A stretch of 64,000 nt of DNA from JAANXG01 sp963731035 (GCA_963731035.1 CAVSUY010000022.1:186001-250000), one strand, 5' to 3'; positions 25,487-34,275 are shown, numbered from the stretch's first letter. The notes: generated by a model from the letters alone, not told the origin. Translations and numbers: made by a program.

Positions 25487-26683
25487 CTAATGAACGGTCC
25501 GCAACTTGCCTTTGAGACAGTCGATGCCCCGGCCGAGTCCCTCCAGAGTCAGCGGAAACATGCGCTGCTCCATGATTTCCCGGACCATGGTGATGGACTG
25601 GAAGTGGTCCCAGTTTTGTCGGGGAACGGGATTAAGCCAGATGGCGCGGGAATAGGTGGACAGCAAGCGCTGCGCCCAAACCTCGCCGGGCTCTTCGTTC
25701 CAGTATTCCACGCTTCCGCCGGGCATGCTGATCTCGTGCGGACTCATGCTCGCGTCTCCCACGATAATGAGCTTGTAGTCCTTACCGTAAGTACGCACCA
25801 CCTCGATCAGGGACACGCGCTCATCGTGGCGGCGACGGTTGTCCTTCCAGATGTAGTCATAGAGAAAGTTGTGAAAGTAGAAGTACTCCAGGTGCTTGAA
25901 CTCCGTCCGCGCGGCCGAGAACAATTCCTCGCAGGTCCTGACATATGGATACATGGAGCCCCCCACATCCAGGAACAACAGCACCTTGACGGCGTTGTGG
26001 CGCTCGGGCCGCATGCGGATATCCAGCCAACCCGCGTTGCGAGCGGTACTCGATATCGTTCCGGACAGGTCCAGCTCGTCGGCGGCGCCTTCCCGCGCGA
26101 AGCGCCGAAGCTTGCGCAGGGCCGTCTGGATGTTCCGCGTGCCCAGCTGAACGGAATCGTCCAGGTTCTGGAACTCGCGCTTGTCCCAGACCTTCACGGC
26201 GCGTCGGCTGCGGGACTCCTGCTGTCCGATCCGCACGCCTTCGGGATTGTAGCCGTAGGCGCCGAACGGGGAAGTGCCGGCCGTACCGATCCATTTGCTG
26301 CCGCCCTGATGCCGCTTCTCCTGCTCCGCGAGCCGTTTCTTAAGCGTCTCCATGATCCGGTCCCAGCCCCCCAGGGACCGGACCGCCTCCTTGTCCGCGT
26401 CGTCGAGGAGCAGCTCAGCCTGCTTGATCAGCCAGTCCTCGGGGACTTCGCCGAAAACTTTTTCGAACAGGTCGAGGCGGCCGTTGAAGTAGGCGCCGAA
26501 CACGCGGTCGAAGCGGTCCAGGTGGCGCTCGTCCTTTACCAGCGCGCTGCGCGCCAGGTAGTAGAATCTCTCGCTGTCGTATTCAGGCACTCGCCTGGCC
26601 AGGGCCTCGAGCAGCATGAGGTACTCGGTTATGGACAGCGGCAGGCCCGCGCGCCGGAGCTGGTGAAGGAACTCAACGAGCAT
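25487..26683 (-). CDS. VWA-containing CoxE-like protein
   Basis: A 398-residue cytosolic protein. The N-terminal half is helical with LRRAGLPLSITEYLMLLEAL and VFGAYFNGRLDLFEKVF. The C-terminal half is a von Willebrand A domain with a variant MIDAS, FLDVGGSMYPYV, and then LIIVGDASMSPHEI. Such proteins (CoxE/DUF58-like) work with MoxR AAA+ ATPases in metallocofactor insertion or complex remodelling. Its start overlaps the MoxR gene end by 11 bp, confirming the functional pair. The client protein is not encoded next to it. Confidence 0.88.
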   Translation of the reverse strand: MLVEFLHQLRRAGLPLSITEYLMLLEALARRVPEYDSERFYYLARSALVKDERHLDRFDRVFGAYFNGRLDLFEKVFGEVPEDWLIKQAELLLDDADKEAVRSLGGWDRIMETLKKRLAEQEKRHQGGSKWIGTAGTSPFGAYGYNPEGVRIGQQESRSRRAVKVWDKREFQNLDDSVQLGTRNIQTALRKLRRFAREGAADELDLSGTISSTARNAGWLDIRMRPERHNAVKVLLFLDVGGSMYPYVRTCEELFSAARTEFKHLEYFYFHNFLYDYIWKDNRRRHDERVSLIEVVRTYGKDYKLIIVGDASMSPHEISMPGGSVEYWNEEPGEVWAQRLLSTYSRAIWLNPVPRQNWDHFQSITMVREIMEQRMFPLTLEGLGRGIDCLKGKLRTVH

Positions 26684-27524
26684 TGCGGCGGTTCAGAAAG
26701 ACCAGCCGTTCGAACAGGTGCACGTCCTGCTCGTTCTTGAGCAGCGCTCCGTGCAGCGGCGGGATGGCTTCGCGGGGATCGTCGCTGCGCAGGGCATCCG
26801 GCGGAATGTCCTCCGCCAACAGAAGCTTGATCCAGTCCAATAGTTCCGAAGTGGAAGGCTTCTTCTTGAGGCCCGGTACTTCGCGCAAATCGAAGAACAC
26901 CTCCAAAGCATCCCTCAGCAGCTCTTTCTTGAGATCCCGGAAATGTACACCGACGATCCTCTCCATGGTCTCGCGATCCGGAAAACGGATGTAGTGAAAG
27001 AAGCAACGGCGCAGGAAAGCATCGGGCAATTCCTTCTCGTTGTTGCTGGTGATGACGACGATGGGCCGGTGCCTGGCCTGAATCTGCTCGCGGGTCTCGT
27101 ACACGAAGAACTCCATCTGGTCGAGCTCCAGCAACAGGTCGTTGGGGAACTCGATGTCCGCCTTGTCGATCTCGTCGATGAGCAGAACCGGTTGCTCCTC
27201 GCTGGCAAAGGCCTCCCAAAGCTTGCCGGGAACGATGTAATTGGCGATGTCGTGAACCCGCCGCTCGCCAAGCTGCGAATCGCGCAGCCGCGCCACCGCG
27301 TCGTATTCATACAGGCCCTGTTGCGCCTTGGTGGACGACTTGATGTGCCAGCGAATCAGCGGCTTGCCCAGGGCCTTGGCAATCTCGGATGCCAACTGCG
27401 TCTTGCCGGTACCGGGCTCGCCTTTCACCAGTAAGGGACGCTCCAAGGCGACTGCGGCGTTGACCGCCGTCATCAGGTCTTCGGTGGCGATGAAAGTGGC
27501 TGTGCCGGTGAATCTGTTCGTCAT
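26673..27524 (-). CDS. MoxR family AAA+ ATPase
   Basis: Encodes 283 residues from ATG 27524. Walker A is GEPGTGKTQLA, Walker B is VLLIDEIDKAD, the sensor-1 segment is IVVITSNNEKELPDAFLRRC, and PDRETMERIVGVHF follows. MoxR ATPases act as chaperones with VWA partners; the VWA gene overlaps its 3' end. Start selection discards an upstream in-frame extension that runs into the divergent mltA promoter area. Confidence 0.92.
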   Translation of the reverse strand: MTNRFTGTATFIATEDLMTAVNAAVALERPLLVKGEPGTGKTQLASEIAKALGKPLIRWHIKSSTKAQQGLYEYDAVARLRDSQLGERRVHDIANYIVPGKLWEAFASEEQPVLLIDEIDKADIEFPNDLLLELDQMEFFVYETREQIQARHRPIVVITSNNEKELPDAFLRRCFFHYIRFPDRETMERIVGVHFRDLKKELLRDALEVFFDLREVPGLKKKPSTSELLDWIKLLLAEDIPPDALRSDDPREAIPPLHGALLKNEQDVHLFERLVFLNRRNAR

Positions 27525-27669
27525 TGTCTGTGGTGGTGGGAAGTCCAGGGAATGTTGGCACCATTGGTCGCGCGACGCAAACGTGTTGCGGCGTTCGTCG
27601 GACAGGAGGTACTTGCTCGCGCAATATGGATAGAATTCGTTGCCCATTCCCTCGACAAAACGGATTTCA

Positions 27670-28773
27670 ATGCGCCGATTCCTGCCGCTACTCGTAGTGA
27701 TATGCCTCCAGGCCTGCGGTTCGGGGCCGAGGCCCGGTGTGGGCGACGCGATGGCCTGGGACGATCTCCAAGGGTGGACCAGGGACACCCAGGCCTCGGC
27801 GTGGGGGGCACTCCTTAGCAGCTGCGGCAGGATTGGAGCGCGCCCCGCCTGGCGCGAGGTGTGCCGCTCGGCCGCCGGGATCGAGCGCCCCACGAACGAG
27901 CAAGTGCGGGCATTCTTCGAAAAGCATTTCAGACCCCACCCGGTCTACGGCCAGAAGGGCCACCGCGAAGGCCTGATTACCGGCTACTACGAGCCCCTCC
28001 TCCACGGCAGCTTCGAGCGAGGCCCGCGTTACCGGTATCCGATCTATGCCCCGCCCGACGACCTGCTGACCATCGACTTGGGCACGGTCTACCCCGCGCT
28101 CGCCGGGCAGCAGCTGCGGGGCCGGTTGCAGGGCCGGACGGTGCTGCCCTACCCCGACCGCGCAGAGCTCGAGGCGCATCCCGGCGAGCTGGCGGGCTCG
28201 GAGCTGCTATGGGTCGACGACCCGGTGGACCTGTTCTTTCTGCAGGTACAGGGCTCGGGGCGTGTGCTGCTGCCCGACGGCCGAACCGTGGCCGTACGCT
28301 ACGCCGACAACAACGGGCGCCCGTATCGCTCCATCGGCAAACGCCTGATTGAGACGGGCCGGATAGACCGCGACCGGGTCAACCTGTTCACTATCCGTAG
28401 CTGGCTCCAGCGTCATCCGGACGAAGCGCGGGAGCTGCTCCAGTACAACCCCCGGTACGTGTTCTTCCGGCTAAAGCGCGATGCGCCTGAAAGTCCCGAG
28501 GGATCCCTCGGCGTAGCCTTGACGCCTGGACGCAGTCTGGCAGTGGACAAAGACAAGATCCCGCTTGGTGCGCCGGTCTGGCTGCAGACCTCCATGCCGG
28601 GACACCCCGATAAACCGCTGAACCGGTTGATGCTGGCGCAGGATACCGGCGGAGCCATCCGCGGGTACAACCGGGCGGATGTGTTTTGGGGCGAGGGGCA
28701 CGACGCCGAGAGACGGGCCGGCCTGATGAAACAAAAGGGGAGGCTGTTCGTCCTGTTGCCGGTGGGGAAATAG
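27670..28773 (+). CDS. mltA: Membrane-bound lytic murein transglycosylase A
   Basis: Encodes 367 residues from ATG 27670. A lipoprotein signal ends in a lipobox-like VICLQAC (cysteine near residue 16), so the enzyme is anchored in the outer membrane. It has the MltA domain with GLITGYYEPLLHGS and DLFFLQVQGSGRV, then the C-terminal 3D domain with RLMLAQDTGGAIRG and ADVFWGEG, whose aspartate is catalytic. It cleaves peptidoglycan glycans to 1,6-anhydromuropeptides. The length fits the family. Confidence 0.93.
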   Translation: MRRFLPLLVVICLQACGSGPRPGVGDAMAWDDLQGWTRDTQASAWGALLSSCGRIGARPAWREVCRSAAGIERPTNEQVRAFFEKHFRPHPVYGQKGHREGLITGYYEPLLHGSFERGPRYRYPIYAPPDDLLTIDLGTVYPALAGQQLRGRLQGRTVLPYPDRAELEAHPGELAGSELLWVDDPVDLFFLQVQGSGRVLLPDGRTVAVRYADNNGRPYRSIGKRLIETGRIDRDRVNLFTIRSWLQRHPDEARELLQYNPRYVFFRLKRDAPESPEGSLGVALTPGRSLAVDKDKIPLGAPVWLQTSMPGHPDKPLNRLMLAQDTGGAIRGYNRADVFWGEGHDAERRAGLMKQKGRLFVLLPVGK

Positions 28774-28800
28774 CCGCCTGCGGGGTCTTGCCCGGTGAAG

Positions 28801-28876
28801 CGCGGCTGAAGCCGCTCCTACAATGCGGCGTCCGGGACATGGCAACCCTCGGATTGTAGGAGCGGCTTCAGCCGCG
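28801..28876. repeat. REP doublet (inverted pair, REPIN-like)
   Basis: Two inverted REP units. CGCGGCTGAAGCCGCTCCTA begins at 28801, and its reverse complement TAGGAGCGGCTTCAGCCGCG ends at 28876, about 28 bp apart. Each unit is itself a palindrome (GGCTGAAGCC). This is the classical TGTAGGAGCGGCTTCAGCCGCG REP of Pseudomonas/Xanthomonas-type genomes. It fills the gap between the convergent mltA and desaturase genes and encodes the last codons and stop of the desaturase. No RAYT transposase is in the window. Confidence 0.9.
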
Positions 28877-29959
28877 ATTGACGTGCCCGCGCGCGCGGAT
28901 ACCCACCCCGCCTCCGGCACGGCGCCACAGGTCGAAAAGCGCCGCCCCGAAACCAGGCTCCACGGTGGCCCGGTAGGGCGCGTCGTCCGGCAGAAGGTTC
29001 ATGAGCCGCCGGTGCGCCGCGCCGAGTCGGTGGTACGGCATGGTGGGAAACAGGTGGTGCAGCGCGTGATACCTCAATCCTACCGGGGCCAGCACCGGCG
29101 TGAAGGGAGAATCGCCGGCAATATTGACGCTGTCCAACAGCTGCTCCTCGCGCGTCATCGTCCGTCCGGCGTTGGCGTATCGATGAGCAGCGAGTGTGCG
29201 GACTGCGTTCAGCAGCAGGATCAGAACCAGCACCGCGTACCATACCCAGACCGCTCGCAGAGGCAGCCGCCCTGTCCACAAGGCGCCGGCTACACCCCAC
29301 AGGTAAAGCGTGCAAGCCGCCTCCTGGATCCGCCACGCCCGGGGGATAACTTCGGGGAGCTTGCGAACGTAGCGTGGATCGATCGACAGCGAGGACATCC
29401 GCCGCAGAACCGGCAGTCGTATGGACCGCCACACCCAGCTCAGCGGCGCGATTACGGCAAACCGGATCACCGCGAGCAGCGGGATCAGCACATGGCTGGC
29501 GAGATAGATTGAGATCGCACGCCTCGGGGAACGTCCGAAAGGCAGGTACTCCCCGTCTCCCGGCGTACCGTAGTGGTGCCGGAAATGATGCTCCTGATGA
29601 ACACCGTCATACAGGAATGACGGGGCCAGCAACGGGATCCCGCAGGCGATATCCCAGGCAATTCTGAAACCGGGCAGCCTATCGCGTCTCAAATGAACAA
29701 GCTCATGGGTGAATACGATGGCCCGGTACAAGGCCGCGGCAGCAACCACGGTAAGCAGGGCCGAGATCCAGCCCCCGTGAGCGACGGCCAGCACCAGGCA
29801 GGCCCAACCCAGGGCCGCGTTGACCAGGAAGTCCAACCAGTAGATCAGGGGATTCGGTTCAAAAAGGTCGGCCACCTCGGCCCGCAATGCTCCATGGCCG
29901 CCGCTGCTGCCCCGGGCATTCATATCGGCCGCCGCATGGCCGCTCGGAGCATCATCCAT
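28868..29959 (-). CDS. Membrane fatty acid desaturase
   Basis: About 363 residues from ATG 29959. The frame stays open to 30097, but that part overlaps the upstream OstA gene. The three histidine boxes of diiron desaturases are HELVH, HQEHHFRHH and HALHH. Hydrophobic pairs surround them (AALGWACLVLAVAHGGWI, ASHVLIPLLAVIRFAVI, WYAVLVLILLLNAV). It introduces a double bond in an acyl lipid at the membrane. The terminal residues HVNRG and the stop codon are encoded inside a REP unit, so the original C-terminus may have been altered by the repeat. Confidence 0.85.
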   Translation of the reverse strand: MDDAPSGHAAADMNARGSSGGHGALRAEVADLFEPNPLIYWLDFLVNAALGWACLVLAVAHGGWISALLTVVAAAALYRAIVFTHELVHLRRDRLPGFRIAWDIACGIPLLAPSFLYDGVHQEHHFRHHYGTPGDGEYLPFGRSPRRAISIYLASHVLIPLLAVIRFAVIAPLSWVWRSIRLPVLRRMSSLSIDPRYVRKLPEVIPRAWRIQEAACTLYLWGVAGALWTGRLPLRAVWVWYAVLVLILLLNAVRTLAAHRYANAGRTMTREEQLLDSVNIAGDSPFTPVLAPVGLRYHALHHLFPTMPYHRLGAAHRRLMNLLPDDAPYRATVEPGFGAALFDLWRRAGGGVGIRARGHVNRG

Positions 29960-30002
29960 CGAGGCGCGGGAGCCGGGGCGCAGCTGAGCGGTGGAAGGCG
30001 CG

Positions 30003-30740
30003 CTATTCGATGGAATCGATGGCCTTTTTGAGTTGCTCATGCCGCTCGGGCGCGGAGATTCGTATCTTGGCGCGATCTGCGGTCCGAATGCCGTCATCGA
30101 CGTTCACGGTCAGGTTTTCAGCGGTGAACGTCATATCCTTCTGGCCGTTCAGGCAACTCGTGACCCGGGCGTCTGTCAGGTTCAGTATGTTGCCGTTTTC
30201 CAAGGTGATCTGCTGCGCCGTACCGAACGCGTTCACCGTGCTGTGCCCGTCGCCGAGCAGCCGGCTCTGCCTGTCCGCGAGCATGAACTCGGCGGGACCC
30301 GATACAATCTTGCCGCTCTGTATGTCGTAGTGCAGCACCGAGGTGCGGATTACATCACCCTGGGGCGTCTCGAATTTCACCACCCCTCGCGCCACCACCT
30401 CGTTCGTGGACTTGTTGTAAGTCAATTCATCGGCGTATACGCGGTGCCCACCGCGTATCAGCTGTGTGTATCCCTTCAGGTGGACGACGCCCCGCTCGGG
30501 GAACGTGATGTCGTCCGCCAGAATCTCCACTTTCTTGCTGGATGTCTCATCTATACCACGCACCGTGGGTTTTACGTCACACGATGCGTCGTCCGGCCCC
30601 GGCGCGGCCGGGGCGACGGGGGCCGCGGCCAGTAGAGACAGGGCCAGGACCGCCTGTGCCAGCAGGGCTTTCTTGTGAAATATTGATATCAAGGGCGTTA
30701 ATAATCCCGCGCGGGCTCGGACACCGCGCCACGGAAACAT
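30003..30740 (-). CDS. Stand-alone OstA/LptA-like periplasmic protein
   Basis: A 245-residue protein with a signal peptide (KALLAQAVLALSLLAAAPVAPA). The mature part is a beta-jellyroll OstA domain as in LptA and the N-terminus of LptD: VEILADDITFPERGVVHLKG, then RVYADELTYNKSTNEVVARG, FETPQGDVIRTSVLHYDIQS and FTAENLTVNVDDG. No beta-barrel (LptD) sequence follows, and no lptB or lptC is adjacent, so it may be an accessory LptA-like lipid- or LPS-handling protein. The desaturase gene follows within about 45 bp, suggesting a lipid-related unit. Confidence 0.75.
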   Translation of the reverse strand: MFPWRGVRARAGLLTPLISIFHKKALLAQAVLALSLLAAAPVAPAAPGPDDASCDVKPTVRGIDETSSKKVEILADDITFPERGVVHLKGYTQLIRGGHRVYADELTYNKSTNEVVARGVVKFETPQGDVIRTSVLHYDIQSGKIVSGPAEFMLADRQSRLLGDGHSTVNAFGTAQQITLENGNILNLTDARVTSCLNGQKDMTFTAENLTVNVDDGIRTADRAKIRISAPERHEQLKKAIDSIE

Positions 30741-30880
30741 GGTAGTTGGAGACAGAGCTTTAGATTGGGGTGAAAACCGGCGAATACAACCCTACCCTCG
30801 ACCAGTATAACGGATAGCCGCCGCCCCTGCATCCGCGGCCTCGGCTTCGGCTTCGGCTTCGCCGCGGCCCCCCGCCCCGG

Positions 30881-31744
30881 CTACCCGACCACCGTTCCCT
30901 CGTCCGGCGGCACGCCGACGTGCTTCTCATGTTCTCGAACGGCGATGTACACGCCGCTGCCGATGATAACCGCCATTCCCAGCCAGGTAACGGCATCCGG
31001 AAAGTCACCGAAACCGAGGTAACCCACGATCGTGGCCATCACGATCTCGCCGTAACCGAAAGGCGCAAGAACCGATGCCTCCGCATGGTCGAACGCCTTT
31101 ATGAGCAGGAAGTGACCGGCGGCGGCGATGGCACCGATGGCGACCATGGCGGCAAAATCCATCTTCAGGGGTGCTACCCAGTGCCAGGGCACATAGAAAG
31201 ACAGCACCACCATACCCAGCACCGAGGTGTAGAACAGGGTCACCAGCGGAGGCGCCGTCCCCGACAGGCGGCGGGTGGCGAGTATGTAACAGGCATGGCA
31301 AAAACCGGCTCCCAGAGCCGCAAATGACGCGAGCTGTAGTGCCCCTCCGCCCGGTCGCAGCATGATGCACACGCCGATGAACCCGACCACGACCGCCGAC
31401 CAGCGCCTGACGCCCACGTGCTCCCCGAGCAATACCGGAGAAAGACAGGTTACCAGCAACGGAGAGACGAACAGCAACGTCAAAGCGTCCGGGATCGCCA
31501 GCCGCTTCAACGACCAGAAGAAGCATCCGGTGGCCACCAGCAGGAAACCTCCCCGGAGTATCTGGAGTACCGGCTGCTGCACCCGAAGGACGTCAGACCG
31601 GTAGCGTATGAGCATGACCGGCAGTATGAACATGAAGTGAAAGAAGAACCTCCCCCAAACGATCTGGCCAATCGGATAGTGGCGCGCGAGATGTTTCGCC
31701 AGTCCGTCCATCAACGGAACGATGGATACCCCGAGGAGCATCAA
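30881..31744 (-). CDS. DMT superfamily transporter (EamA)
   Basis: A ten-helix inner-membrane transporter with two EamA repeats. The N-terminal MLLGVSIVPLMDGLAKHL and the repeats at LKRLAIPDALTLLFVSPLLV and ASVLAPFGYGEIVMATIVGY are characteristic. TTG 31744 is the first conventional start. However, homologous-looking residues SPRSGIAL continue in frame before it, and a CTG at 31780 could initiate. The substrate is unknown, a metabolite or drug. It is followed by a 140-bp gap with short GGCTTC repeats. Confidence 0.82.
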   Translation of the reverse strand: MMLLGVSIVPLMDGLAKHLARHYPIGQIVWGRFFFHFMFILPVMLIRYRSDVLRVQQPVLQILRGGFLLVATGCFFWSLKRLAIPDALTLLFVSPLLVTCLSPVLLGEHVGVRRWSAVVVGFIGVCIMLRPGGGALQLASFAALGAGFCHACYILATRRLSGTAPPLVTLFYTSVLGMVVLSFYVPWHWVAPLKMDFAAMVAIGAIAAAGHFLLIKAFDHAEASVLAPFGYGEIVMATIVGYLGFGDFPDAVTWLGMAVIIGSGVYIAVREHEKHVGVPPDEGTVVG

Positions 31745-31820
31745 CGCGATGCCCGAACGAGGCGATTGCTGCGTGGCCAGAGCCTACCCCCTGTTCAGTA
31801 TTCTTGTGTGTGCGCTTCCT

Positions 31821-32390
31821 TCAGTCCATCCGGACGCCGTCCCAGATAATCCATCCCGTGACGATGTACTTGGTGCTGGTTTTGCTGACTATACCGCGAT
31901 GCATGTGGGTGAAATACGCCGGCCACATCACCAGTCTCCCTTCCCTGGCCTCACAGTCGAACTCCTGCTCGCTGAAATGGGTTCCGCCGTCGGGGACGTC
32001 ATTCAGATACATCATCCACGCCAGGACTCGCATCATGTTCGCGGGACTTCCGGCTTCGCAATGCAGCGCGTAGTACCCTTCGCCGGGTTTGTACCTCTGC
32101 AGGACGTAACTATTGTCAACGATCAGCCTGGAGAAGGTCCGGAAAATATGCGGCCGTTGCCCGGCGTACTCCGCCCCACCCTCCCGCAGGGACTTCTCGA
32201 TGATTCTTTCGGGCGTCTCCTGGAGATGAAACCATCTTGGTATGTCCGTAGAGGCCTTTGACTTCGCGCTCAGAGTCTGTGATCCGATGCGACCGGCCTG
32301 CTGGGCGCCGGTGTTCTCTTCAAACCAGTCGATTAGGCTCCTGCATTCCTCCGGCGTCAGGGCGTTGTCCGTTATCTGTATGTGTTTCAT
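31821..32390 (-). CDS. 2-oxoglutarate/Fe(II)-dependent oxygenase (prolyl-hydroxylase type)
   Basis: A 189-residue P4Hc-type enzyme. The iron site is HCE in GYYALHCEAGSP (an HxE instead of HxD), and the distal histidine is in YFTHMHRGIV. The 2OG anchor is Lys in STKYIVTGWI. YLNDVPDGGTHF is the typical DSBH strand. Proteins of this subfamily hydroxylate peptides or small molecules; the target is unknown. A perfect TATAAT lies 39-44 bp upstream of its ATG. Confidence 0.85.
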   Translation of the reverse strand: MKHIQITDNALTPEECRSLIDWFEENTGAQQAGRIGSQTLSAKSKASTDIPRWFHLQETPERIIEKSLREGGAEYAGQRPHIFRTFSRLIVDNSYVLQRYKPGEGYYALHCEAGSPANMMRVLAWMMYLNDVPDGGTHFSEQEFDCEAREGRLVMWPAYFTHMHRGIVSKTSTKYIVTGWIIWDGVRMD

Positions 32391-32428
32391 CAGTTGCCGA
32401 CATGGAACGATACGGTTGAATCGGCCGC

Positions 32429-32434
32429 ATTATA
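32429..32434 (-). promoter_or_regulatory. Putative -10 box of the 2OG-oxygenase gene
   Basis: On the minus strand the sequence is CGGCCTATAATGCGGCCG, a perfect TATAAT centred in a short GGCC inverted repeat (CGGCC...GGCCG). The predicted start of transcription would be about 30 nt before the ATG at 32390. No convincing -35 hexamer is present, so either an activator is needed or the extended sequences compensate. Confidence 0.45.
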
Positions 32435-32608
32435 GGCCGTTTTCGAGGCTTACGACAGGCGGTAGCCGTCACTCTGCCACAGAGAAAACCGACATGCACT
32501 ACACGGCGGGACGAGGACGCACAGCTTCCTCAGTATCGACTCGTTAAGTCCTAATTAAGCAAGGACACACTTGGGAACCCGGCCGGTGACGATTCGTGTC
32601 ATCGTTGA

Positions 32609-32614
32609 TATAAT
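32609..32614 (+). promoter_or_regulatory. Putative -10 box of bamC
   Basis: TTGATATAATGC contains a perfect TATAAT about 95 bp before the bamC ATG (32709). The region 17 bp upstream (CGGTGAC) matches the -35 consensus poorly. It would serve bamC as a single gene, consistent with the absence of dapA upstream. Confidence 0.4.
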
Positions 32615-32708
32615 GCCGCGCGTTCCTGTCGCATGATCCTGCGCAACCGTGGTGGGGCGATTTGCGGGGATTCACGATCACGTTTTGCTTATCCGGGCAT
32701 CCATTCAA

Positions 32709-33530
32709 ATGACTACTATTCGTATTCCCAATCTGGTCCGGCTGCTGGTTATGCTTGGCCTTGCCTTGTGGCTCACTGCCTGCGGGGGCAACAGGACCTA
32801 CAGTTCCATCGAGCCCGGTTACCAGTCGGCGCGCTCGCGCGGTAACCTGGAACTGCCCCCAGATCTGGTCAACACATCGAACGACACACTGGCACAAAAC
32901 AGCCAGGAAACTCAGAAGCAAGAGAAAGAAAAGGTCCTGCCTCCGACCGAGAACATACACATCACCCGCAACGACAAAGAAGGCTGGTTGGAGGTGGACG
33001 AGCCCGCCGACAAGGTATGGCAGCAACTGGTCGGTCACTGGGGCGCCCTGGGCGTCGACCTGGTGGTCAGCAATCCCAAATCCGGCATTATGGAGACGGA
33101 CTGGGTGAAGCCCCCCAGTGCCCCTAAGGACAAACAAGGGGTCACGGCGGGCATGTTCGATAAGTTCATGGGCCGCCTGGTAGACGCTCCCACGTCGTTG
33201 GACAAGTACACGATGCGTCTCGAGCGGAAAGGCCCATCGCGGACCCGCGTCTACATCACCCAGAAAGGCATCAAGAAGATTCAGACTGAGAAAGGTGGTT
33301 TCGCGACGTTCGAGAACTGGACGTGGGTGGCGACCGACGAAGATCCAAACAAAGTCAGGTTGGCTCTCGCATCCATAGAATACGGACTGGAAAACAGTCG
33401 GGGCGGCGGCGATACCGCCCAAACCGGTGCACCTACTACCGCGTCACAACGGTCTGCGAACCCGCCGGTAAAGATCGACCGCTCGGGAGATCTCGAGCAC
33501 AAATCCGGGCCAACGTCGTTGACACGCTGA
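32709..33530 (+). CDS. bamC: Outer membrane protein assembly factor BamC
   Basis: A 273-residue lipoprotein of the BAM complex. The signal and lipobox LGLALWLTAC put the lipidated Cys near residue 25. GNLELPPDL follows, as in the conserved unstructured N-terminal stretch that binds BamD. The helix-grip domain WLEVDEPADKVWQQLVGHWG, and then GIMETDW, are also typical. A second helix-grip domain is not evident, so this is a shortened BamC (E. coli has about 340 residues). The usual neighbours dapA and purC are missing. The start was set at ATG 32709 for the lipoprotein signal. Confidence 0.85.
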   Translation: MTTIRIPNLVRLLVMLGLALWLTACGGNRTYSSIEPGYQSARSRGNLELPPDLVNTSNDTLAQNSQETQKQEKEKVLPPTENIHITRNDKEGWLEVDEPADKVWQQLVGHWGALGVDLVVSNPKSGIMETDWVKPPSAPKDKQGVTAGMFDKFMGRLVDAPTSLDKYTMRLERKGPSRTRVYITQKGIKKIQTEKGGFATFENWTWVATDEDPNKVRLALASIEYGLENSRGGGDTAQTGAPTTASQRSANPPVKIDRSGDLEHKSGPTSLTR

Positions 33531-33573
33531 GTTCCCTTCCGGCAAGGCGCGACCGGACGGGGGATCCGCTCCA

Positions 33574-33605
33574 CCCCGGCCTCCCGCTGCGGCGGGAGGC
33601 CGGGG
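33574..33605. terminator. Strong GC hairpin between convergent bamC and lipoprotein genes
   Basis: CCCCGGCCTCCCGC (33574-33587) pairs perfectly with GCGGGAGGCCGGGG (33592-33605), with a four-base loop. It lies between two convergent stop codons (33530 and 33613). There is no T-tract on either side, so termination would be Rho-assisted, or the hairpin protects both mRNA 3' ends. Confidence 0.55.
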
Positions 33606-33612
33606 GCGCTAT

Positions 33613-34197
33613 TCAATGTATCTTGGCAACGTCGCCCAGCGTGCCCTGGATCTGGTTCATGGTCAGGTGTCGATCGACGGATACACCGTCGAAGGCGCAG
33701 GTGAGATCGTCAACCTGGGGTTCCTCGTCCGAAAAGAGCGCAATGCTGGTGACGTAGGTATAGCGCGAAGGAAACCCGCCGCCATCGTTCCCGAACGGTC
33801 CCGCGACCTCCACCCCCCGCGCAGCGAAAGCACTGTCCGGATTCACGTCCAGCGGTTTCCCAGGATCCAGTGCCGCATACACGCCCAGTCGGGTGTTCCC
33901 GGTTGTGAACGTGGCGGGATGGATTTCCCGAGCCAGAGGATTGCCGTCCCGGGTGCGGTCGAGTCCAAAGCTGCAATACGGCTTCCACAGGTTCACCTCA
34001 TTCCAGTGCCGGGCCTTTCCGTTTTGAATGTATACGCGTGCGGCACCCGGCGAAAGCTCCAGGGTCTGTGTGAGCTCGATGGTGGAACCCTCAGACGGAC
34101 GGTATCCGGACGACTGGTAGACGCCTGTGGTGGCGCATCCCGTCACGGACGCGGCGGTCAGACCTGCAGCAACAAGCAACGACGGCTTCAGCTTCAT
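33613..34197 (-). CDS. Hypothetical lipoprotein
   Basis: Encodes 194 residues from ATG 34197. The signal peptide MKLKPSLLVAAGLTAASVTGC ends in a lipobox (SVTGC). The mature region has LTQTLELSPGAARVYIQNG, a WNEVNLWKPYCSFGLD stretch with one cysteine, and SIALFSDEEPQVDDLTCAFDG with a second, suggesting a disulfide. No family was recognised, but the pattern resembles a conserved gammaproteobacterial periplasmic lipoprotein. It converges on bamC. Confidence 0.7.
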   Translation of the reverse strand: MKLKPSLLVAAGLTAASVTGCATTGVYQSSGYRPSEGSTIELTQTLELSPGAARVYIQNGKARHWNEVNLWKPYCSFGLDRTRDGNPLAREIHPATFTTGNTRLGVYAALDPGKPLDVNPDSAFAARGVEVAGPFGNDGGGFPSRYTYVTSIALFSDEEPQVDDLTCAFDGVSVDRHLTMNQIQGTLGDVAKIH

Positions 34198-34275
34198 CGG
34201 TATTCTCGAGTCGAAACAGTGAAATAGTGTAACGGACACGATGTATGACCGGTTAACGGAATGGAAGGTTCCGCC

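Noticed and set aside
32422..32443. CGGCC...GGCCG-TTTT as an intrinsic terminator on the plus strand
   Set aside because: No plus-strand gene ends there. On the minus strand the same site holds a TATAAT at promoter distance from the 2OG-oxygenase gene.
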